Source: JAZRGE01 sp045644025
GTDB lineage: Bacteria > Bacillota > Clostridia > Oscillospirales > Acutalibacteraceae
Assembly (NCBI GenBank): GCA_045644025.1
Contig: JAZRGE010000080.1
Location: 19,257-83,256 of the forward strand
Reading direction: 5' to 3'
Length of the DNA stretch: 64,000 nucleotides
A program made the translations under genes and the position numbers. This document shows, piece by piece, positions 59,629 through 64,000 of the stretch. Numbering within the stretch: the stretch's first letter is position 1; each line of letters starts with the position of its first letter. The notes under the pieces are model-generated. The model made no database searches, was not told the DNA's origin, and saw only the letters and a program-made list of their open reading frames with translations.

Positions 59629-61123
59629 ACTGAAGCGCCTCGGCCACGTGGGGAGCATCTATAAGCTCTGCAGCTTCCAGATCCGCAATTGTGCGGGCCA
59701 CTTTAAGGATCCTATCGTAGGCCCTGCCCGACATTCCCATTTTATCAAAAGCTGTTCTGAGCACAGCCGAAGCCGATTCGGTGAGAACACAATATTTTTG
59801 CATTAAAGCCGGTGTCAGCCTTGCATTGCAGGTGATGCCGGTTTCTTTATATCTTTCGGCCTGAATAAATCTGGCCTTTTCAACCCTTGCACGAATAGAA
59901 GCGGATGCTTCTTCCTTTGAGCGGCTGCTCAAAGAATCGTAATCCACGGGCGGCACTTCAACGTGCAGATCCATTCTATCCACCATCGGGCCCGAGATTC
60001 GGCTTAGATATTTAGCCACACCCTGAGCCGAGCAGGTGCATTTTTTGGTGGGATGGCCAAAATATCCACAACGGCAAGGGTTCATTGCGGCCACCACCGT
60101 GACAGCGCAAGGATAACTCACCGCCGCCTGAGCGCGGGAGATTGTGATCCTACCGTCTTCCATAGGTTGGCGCAATGTTTCCAACGATTTGGGGGCAAAT
60201 TCGGGCAGTTCATCCAAAAAGAGCACGCCGTTGTGGGCAAGAGAAACCTCGCCAGGGCGCGGCACGGCACCGCCTCCCGAAAGGCCTGCGGAAGATACGG
60301 TGTGATGGGGTGAGCGGAAGGGCCTGCGAGTGACAAGAGCCGAGCCCTTGGGCAGGCTTCCTGCCACGGAATAGACTTTGGTTGTCTCCACCATTTCTTC
60401 AAACGTCATTTTAGGCAGAATAGAAGGCAGGCGCTTGGCCAGCATACTTTTACCCGAGCCGGGCGGGCCGATAAGCAGCACGTTGTGGCCGCCTGCAGCC
60501 GATATCTCCATGGCTCTCTTGGCCATTCTCTGGCCTTTAACCTCGGCAAAATCGGCCGAGTCCCAAAGAGATTCTTCGGCATAATCCGAGGCCACGCAGC
60601 ATTCAATATGGGCACCGCGGGCAAGATGCTGCACCAGCTGGCCCACGTTATCCACGGGATAGACCTTCACTTCTCCGCAAACAGCGGCAGCCTCGGCGGC
60701 GTTCTCCCTGGGCACATAGAAACGTTTTATTCCTAAATCAGCGGCCGAAGCGCACATAGAAAGTACGCCGTTTATGGCCTTTACTTCGCCGTTGAGCGCC
60801 AGTTCACCCACGAATGCAGCATCGGTCAGATCGCATTCCAGCTGCCCTGCTGCCAAGAGCAAGGAGAGCAGAATAGGCAGATCATATACCGAGCCTGCTT
60901 TTCGCACGTCGGCAGGAGAAAGGTTCACTGTGATTCGGGAAATGGGAAACTTAAAGCCGCAGTTCTTAATAGCGGCGCGCACTCTGTCCCTTGATTCGCG
61001 AACAGATGCATCGGGCAGGCCCACAATATCAAAGGCAGGAAGGCCGCCCGAAATATCGGTCTCTATCTCCACCTTGTAGGCGTCGATGCCGCAAATACCA
61101 AAACTGTTTATTCTTGTAAACAC
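59594..61123 (-). CDS. comM: YifB/ComM-family Mg-chelatase-like AAA ATPase
   Basis: 509 residues. An N-terminal Lon-protease-like domain (GLPAFDIVGLPDASVRESRDRVRAAI) is followed by the AAA domain: Walker A LLIGPPGSGKSMLAKRLPSILP near 215-236, Walker B GVLFLDELPEF, sensor MNPCRCGYFGHPTK, and a C-terminal Mg_chelatase_C domain. Gamma-proteobacterial ComM is a branch-migration helicase in transformation; the role in Clostridia is inferred. It starts nine bases after mnmE. Confidence 0.94.
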   Translation of the reverse strand: MFTRINSFGICGIDAYKVEIETDISGGLPAFDIVGLPDASVRESRDRVRAAIKNCGFKFPISRITVNLSPADVRKAGSVYDLPILLSLLLAAGQLECDLTDAAFVGELALNGEVKAINGVLSMCASAADLGIKRFYVPRENAAEAAAVCGEVKVYPVDNVGQLVQHLARGAHIECCVASDYAEESLWDSADFAEVKGQRMAKRAMEISAAGGHNVLLIGPPGSGKSMLAKRLPSILPKMTFEEMVETTKVYSVAGSLPKGSALVTRRPFRSPHHTVSSAGLSGGGAVPRPGEVSLAHNGVLFLDELPEFAPKSLETLRQPMEDGRITISRAQAAVSYPCAVTVVAAMNPCRCGYFGHPTKKCTCSAQGVAKYLSRISGPMVDRMDLHVEVPPVDYDSLSSRSKEEASASIRARVEKARFIQAERYKETGITCNARLTPALMQKYCVLTESASAVLRTAFDKMGMSGRAYDRILKVARTIADLEAAELIDAPHVAEALQFRSLDRKYWQN

Positions 61124-61132
61124 AGCAATCCC

Positions 61133-62485
61133 CTACTTTCCCACGCAGAAATTTTTGAAGATTTCATCGGCTATATCGGCCGACATCTGTGCCCCTGCCA
61201 CCTGATCCAGATGGTTGGCGGCATCCTGCAGCATCATTCCGCAAATATCAAGAGTTGCCTCTCCTGCGGCGAGCACACATTCGGCGGCTTTTTTCACACC
61301 TGCAAGCTGCCTTTCGTTCTGCAACACGGCCGTGTCTGGCGAAAGGCCTGCAATACCCGTGGTCTCCTCTATTTGGCGGCAGAGTTCGCTCAGTCCGCTG
61401 CCCTTTGCGGCCGATATCTCCACCATCGGCAGGGCGTATTCCTTAAGCAGCTCCATATCCATCTTGGCAGGCAGATCGCTCTTATTGCAAATAACAATGG
61501 TGTTCTTGCCGTGGCAAAGCCGCAGCAGATCTCTATCCTGCTCATCCAACGGGCAGGACATATCAAACACGGCCAGCACAAGCTGAGCCGATTCCAACTT
61601 CTTTATAGAAAGCTCCACACCGATTTTTTCTATCTCGTCGCCTGTGTCGCGGATACCTGCTGTATCGCTGATCTTCAGCATGATATCCCCTATCATCACC
61701 GTCTCCTGGATCACATCGCGGGTGGTGCCCGCAATGGGGGTGACAATAGAGCGCTCGGCGCCCGAAAGCAGGTTCATAAGGGTGGATTTGCCCACGTTGG
61801 GCCTGCCCACGATAGCGGTGTCTATGCCGTCTCTTATCATGGCGCCGGTGTCGTAATCCTTGATCATTCTGTTGAGCTCAGCGCCCAGAAGCTCCACCCT
61901 TTGGGGCAGGGTGGAAACATCGGCATTATCCAGCTCTTCATCGGGGTAATCAGCCACAGCACCTATTTCGGCCGCAAGATTCAAAAGCCTTTGGCGCATA
62001 TCCTGAATGCGCTCAAAAAGCAAGCCCTTGTTGGCTGCGTTGGCCTGGCGCAAAGCCCTAGGTGAATTGGCGTTTATCACGTTGATCACTGTTTCCGCCG
62101 ATGCAAGATCCAGCTTGCCGTTGAGATAAGCGCGCTTGGTGAACTCACCCGGTTCGGCCATTTGAGCACCACTTTCCAGCACAGCTCGCAGCACCTTTCG
62201 CACCACGGCAGTGCCGCCGTGGCAGGAGATCTCCACAACATCCTCACCCGTGTAGCTCTTGGGGGCAACAAAAACAAGGGCCACCGCTTCATCGATGACC
62301 TCACCGCCGAAAACTACGTTGCCGAAAAGGGCTGTGTAGCCGCTCTGATCCTTAATTTTCTTTCCGCTTTTTGCTGCAAACACCCTATCGGCCACCGATT
62401 TTGCATCGGCTCCCGATATGCGCACGATGCCGATTCCGCCCGTGCCTGCAGGGGTTGCAATAGCGGCAATTGTTGAATGGAACAT
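61133..62485 (-). CDS. mnmE: tRNA modification GTPase MnmE
   Basis: 450 residues. The N-terminal tetrahydrofolate-binding domain starts STIAAIATPAGTGGIGIVRISG. A helical domain holds the inserted G domain (GRPNVGKSTLMNLL, DTAGIRDTGDEIE, NKSD), and the C-terminus ends with the conserved FCVGK, whose Cys is catalytic. With MnmG it makes the cmnm5U wobble modification. First gene before comM; the TTGACA promoter lies about 30 bases upstream. Confidence 0.97.
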   Translation of the reverse strand: MFHSTIAAIATPAGTGGIGIVRISGADAKSVADRVFAAKSGKKIKDQSGYTALFGNVVFGGEVIDEAVALVFVAPKSYTGEDVVEISCHGGTAVVRKVLRAVLESGAQMAEPGEFTKRAYLNGKLDLASAETVINVINANSPRALRQANAANKGLLFERIQDMRQRLLNLAAEIGAVADYPDEELDNADVSTLPQRVELLGAELNRMIKDYDTGAMIRDGIDTAIVGRPNVGKSTLMNLLSGAERSIVTPIAGTTRDVIQETVMIGDIMLKISDTAGIRDTGDEIEKIGVELSIKKLESAQLVLAVFDMSCPLDEQDRDLLRLCHGKNTIVICNKSDLPAKMDMELLKEYALPMVEISAAKGSGLSELCRQIEETTGIAGLSPDTAVLQNERQLAGVKKAAECVLAAGEATLDICGMMLQDAANHLDQVAGAQMSADIADEIFKNFCVGK

Positions 62486-62516
62486 AAGCCCGCTCCCCCA
62501 AATTTTCTTATTGAAG

Positions 62517-62545
62517 ATTTTACATTATATGCAGAAAAATGTCAA
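62517..62545 (-). promoter_or_regulatory. Promoter of mnmE-comM
   Basis: Reverse strand TTGACA, 17-base spacer, TAAAAT. Between it and the tRNA promoter lies a GC-rich imperfect hairpin (62547-62583) of no clear function. Confidence 0.75.
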
Positions 62546-62604
62546 GGAGCAGGGGCCTTAGGCAAGCCAACCCGAGGCTGCTCTAAAAATTTTTCAAAAA
62601 AAGG

Positions 62605-62633
62605 TTGCATTTTGGAAATTGATGTGATAGAAT
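62605..62633 (+). promoter_or_regulatory. tRNA-Ala promoter, TTGCATTTT / TGTGA type
   Basis: TTGCAT, 17-base spacer starting TTT and ending TGTGA, TAGAAT, 12 bases before the tRNA 5' end. Confidence 0.85.
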
Positions 62634-62645
62634 ACATCTTGCTTT

Positions 62646-62721
62646 GGGGCATTAGCTCAGCTGGGAGAGCGCTACACTGGCAGTGTAGAGGTCAGCGGTT
62701 CGATCCCGCTATGCTCCACCA
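62646..62721 (+). tRNA. tRNA-Ala (anticodon GGC)
   Basis: 76 bases with encoded CCA. The acceptor stem is GGGGCAT/ATGCTCC (one G-T pair), the D-arm AGCTCAGCTGGGAGAGC, the anticodon arm CTACA-CTGGCAG-TGTAG with anticodon GGC, and the T-arm GGTTCGATCC. It has its own promoter and terminator. Confidence 0.98.
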
Positions 62722-62726
62722 AAAGA

Positions 62727-62757
62727 AAATCCGTTCTCGCAAGAGAGCGGATTTTTT
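62727..62757 (+). terminator. tRNA-Ala terminator
   Basis: AAATCCGTTCTC/GAGAGCGGATTT stem with a GCAA tetraloop and a T-run, six bases after the tRNA. Confidence 0.9.
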
Positions 62758-62781
62758 AATCTTTCGAAAGGGGTGGCAGAG

Positions 62782-62958
62782 ATGGATCAATGCGAGCATT
62801 GCGCCTATTTTAACTACGACGAAGAGACCGAGCAATACGTCTGCGATGCCTACGGCGCGCTGGATGAAGACGATCTCGCCCGCTTTTCCGATCAAAGCCG
62901 CGGCTGCCCCCTCTTCCGCTTCTACGATGAATACAAAATGGTGCAAAAGCAGAACTAA
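62782..62958 (+). CDS. DUF6472 small cysteine-containing protein
   Basis: 58 residues. CEHCAYFNYDEETEQYVCDAY with a C-x2-C pair, another Cys at about 20, and CPLFRFYDEYKM near the C-terminus match the short clostridial DUF6472 family as I recall it. Four cysteines suggest metal binding. Function is unknown. The ATG at 62782 follows AAAGGGGTGG. Transcription probably comes from read-through of the tRNA terminator or a promoter within it. A short copy of its tail may lie at the window end. Confidence 0.85.
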   Translation: MDQCEHCAYFNYDEETEQYVCDAYGALDEDDLARFSDQSRGCPLFRFYDEYKMVQKQN

Positions 62959-62971
62959 ATCCCAATATTTT

Positions 62972-62999
62972 CACCCGCTCAAACCGAGCGGGTGTTTTT
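62972..62999 (+). terminator. Terminator of the DUF6472 gene
   Basis: CACCCGCTC/GAGCGGGTG stem with a five-base loop followed by five T. Confidence 0.85.
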
Positions 63000-63006
63000 A
63001 TGCCCG

Positions 63007-63035
63007 TTGAAAAGCGACAATGAGTATGCTACAAT
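63007..63035 (+). promoter_or_regulatory. Promoter of the fliB-like gene
   Basis: TTGAAA, 17-base spacer ending TATGC, TACAAT, just after the preceding terminator. Confidence 0.7.
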
Positions 63036-63072
63036 GGGGTGGCTTTTTAGATTTGATGAAGGGGGCAAAGGT

Positions 63073-63957
63073 ATGGTAAGACCCGATTATTACGATTCCT
63101 TTCGTTGCATTGCCGGTGACTGCCGCCATAATTGTTGCATTGGTTGGGAAATAGATATCGACGACGAATCCTTGGAAAAATATAAAACCATAGGCGGCGA
63201 TTTAGGCGCCGAGCTCCAAAAAAACATTTCTTTAGAACCCTGCACCCATTTCGTCTTGCAACGCGATGAACGTTGCCCCTTTTTAGATGGGCAAAATCTT
63301 TGCCGGCTTATTTTGCAAGGCGGCGAGGAAATGCTTTGCCAGATTTGTCGCGAACACCCCCGCTTTTATAACCAACCCTACGGGGTGTGCGAGGCAGGCA
63401 TCGGGATTTCATGCGAAGCGGCCGCAAGGCAGATTCTTCTTAATCCCCATCCCGTTTCCCTTTTAATCGATGAACACCTTCCGCAAAACGAATTTTTTGC
63501 CGCAAGAGAAAAGATTTTTGCCCTTTTGAAAAAGCGCGATCTTCCCCTTTCCCGCCGAATAGAGGAAATTCTTAATATGGTGGGGGCTGCAGACCCCATA
63601 ATTTTGGGCGATTGGCTGAAAATTTATAGGGGCTTGGAACGGCTGGACAAGGGCTGGACAACGCTTCTTGATTCGGCCAAGGAAATAAACGGCGAGCTGC
63701 CAAGCAATCTGGAAATCGCCAACGAACAGCTTATACATTATTTTATTTACCGCCATCTGAGCGGCGGCACAGAAGATTTCCGCTTTGCGGAAAGGCTGCA
63801 GTTTGCCATTCTCTCCTGCTATGTAATCAACGCACTAACCCCCGCTAAAAGCATTGATGATCTGATTGAAACCGCTCGGATGTATTCTTCCGAAATAGAG
63901 TATTCCGACGAAAATATAGAAGAAATTTTAATGAAATTAGAAGAACTCAACGGATAA
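63073..63957 (+). CDS. FliB-like flagellin lysine-N-methylase family protein
   Basis: 294 residues. MVRPDYYDSFRCIAGDCRHNCCIGWEIDID followed by RCPFLDGQNLCRLILQGGEEMLCQICREHPRFYN carries the cysteine-rich cluster (YkgJ/FliB type, probably iron-sulfur) of this family. It is annotated from Salmonella FliB, which methylates flagellin lysines, but no flagellar genes are in view and the clostridial members may act on other proteins. The ATG at 63073 has AAAGGT just before it and a GGGGG stretch further up; a longer in-frame start at 62992 precedes the promoter and is rejected. Confidence 0.88.
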   Translation: MVRPDYYDSFRCIAGDCRHNCCIGWEIDIDDESLEKYKTIGGDLGAELQKNISLEPCTHFVLQRDERCPFLDGQNLCRLILQGGEEMLCQICREHPRFYNQPYGVCEAGIGISCEAAARQILLNPHPVSLLIDEHLPQNEFFAAREKIFALLKKRDLPLSRRIEEILNMVGAADPIILGDWLKIYRGLERLDKGWTTLLDSAKEINGELPSNLEIANEQLIHYFIYRHLSGGTEDFRFAERLQFAILSCYVINALTPAKSIDDLIETARMYSSEIEYSDENIEEILMKLEELNG

Positions 63958-63967
63958 AAAAGCACCC

Positions 63968-64000
63968 GAGCTGATAGACTTCTACGACGAACACAAAATG
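63968..64000 (+). other. Possible fragment of a second DUF6472 C-terminus
   Basis: The last 33 bases read ELIDFYDEHKM in one frame. Bases 63980-64000 match the DUF6472 gene segment encoding FYDEYKM at 19 of 21 positions, but the upstream sequence is the fliB end in another frame. The window ends here, so a partial duplication cannot be confirmed. Confidence 0.3.

Noticed and set aside
62547..62583. GC-rich hairpin between mnmE and tRNA promoters as a riboswitch or terminator
   Set aside because: Stem is imperfect, it is upstream of both transcription starts, and matches no class I can recognise.
62477..63010. 177-residue rightward open frame crossing the tRNA gene
   Set aside because: It runs through the mnmE promoter, the tRNA-Ala promoter and the tRNA itself, so it is not coding.

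Overview
The window looks like a chromosomal segment of a spore-forming Clostridia species, probably an Oscillospirales-type gut or rumen anaerobe (inference). The evidence is: sporulation genes ylbJ, yqfC, yqfD, spoIIR, spoIIGA and sigE; clostridial gene orders (dgt-dnaG-rpoD, phoH-ybeY-era-yqzL-recO-mutS2, recJ-relA-dtd-MBL-hemZ, ACT-PFL); a single-chain GlyRS; a DUF6472 protein; and intermediate base composition. I see no insertion sequence, prophage or CRISPR array. Coding density is high. The only gene-free stretch of more than 300 bases between protein genes is 57540-57888, and it holds a complete 5S rRNA transcription unit.

Layout. 1-4817: a truncated secreted-protein gene with a near-consensus promoter, lysS, greA, a short-chain dehydrogenase and a DUF1846 protein. 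4859-8137: a divergent pair of AraC regulator and GH31 glycosidase. 8171-11552: a VanY-like carboxypeptidase, a membrane protein, glyQS and a small four-cysteine protein. 11612-14171: divergent sporulation genes ylbJ and yqfC-yqfD. 14210-20583: HAD phosphatase, a leftward macromolecular-synthesis operon (yigZ, dgt, dnaG, rpoD, TSCPD protein, unknown) and rpmE. 20674-23827: leftward ACT-PFL-ispE, then spoIIR behind a structured junction. 23969-27388: rightward PHP phosphatase, Lrp regulator, aminotransferase and HAD protein.

27454-38182 is a glycan-utilisation locus: sugar-binding lipoprotein, GH106-like hydrolase, GH2 beta-mannosidase, a membrane-anchored DUF5060/GH-A protein and an AraC regulator. 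Both divergent intergenic regions of the locus carry the same 22-bp-spaced direct repeat, which I read as the operator of a regulon. 38314-39857 is spoIIGA-sigE. 39908-40732 is a divergent XRE repressor and SLOG-domain gene with two tandem palindromes between them. 40769-47935 holds recJ-relA-dtd-MBL-hemZ and a MazF toxin without a visible antitoxin. 48165-49882 holds a propeller-like protein and an SGNH esterase. 49938-57539 holds rpsB-tsf, mutS2-recO-yqzL-era-ybeY-phoH. 57684-64000 holds an isolated 5S rRNA, radC, an RluA-type pseudouridine synthase, comM, mnmE, tRNA-Ala(GGC), DUF6472, a FliB-like protein and the window edge.

The most notable structure is at the ispE-spoIIR junction. A long hairpin followed by a T-run contains the spoIIR Shine-Dalgarno sequence in its 3' arm. 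A sigma-F-like promoter overlaps its 5' arm, so only transcripts started inside the hairpin should have a free ribosome binding site. This would keep the forespore signal SpoIIR silent in read-through mRNA. Promoters across the window are mostly 17-bp-spaced sigma-A type with a TG-extended -10. The 5S rRNA, tRNA-Ala and rpmE promoters share the same TTGCATTTT start.
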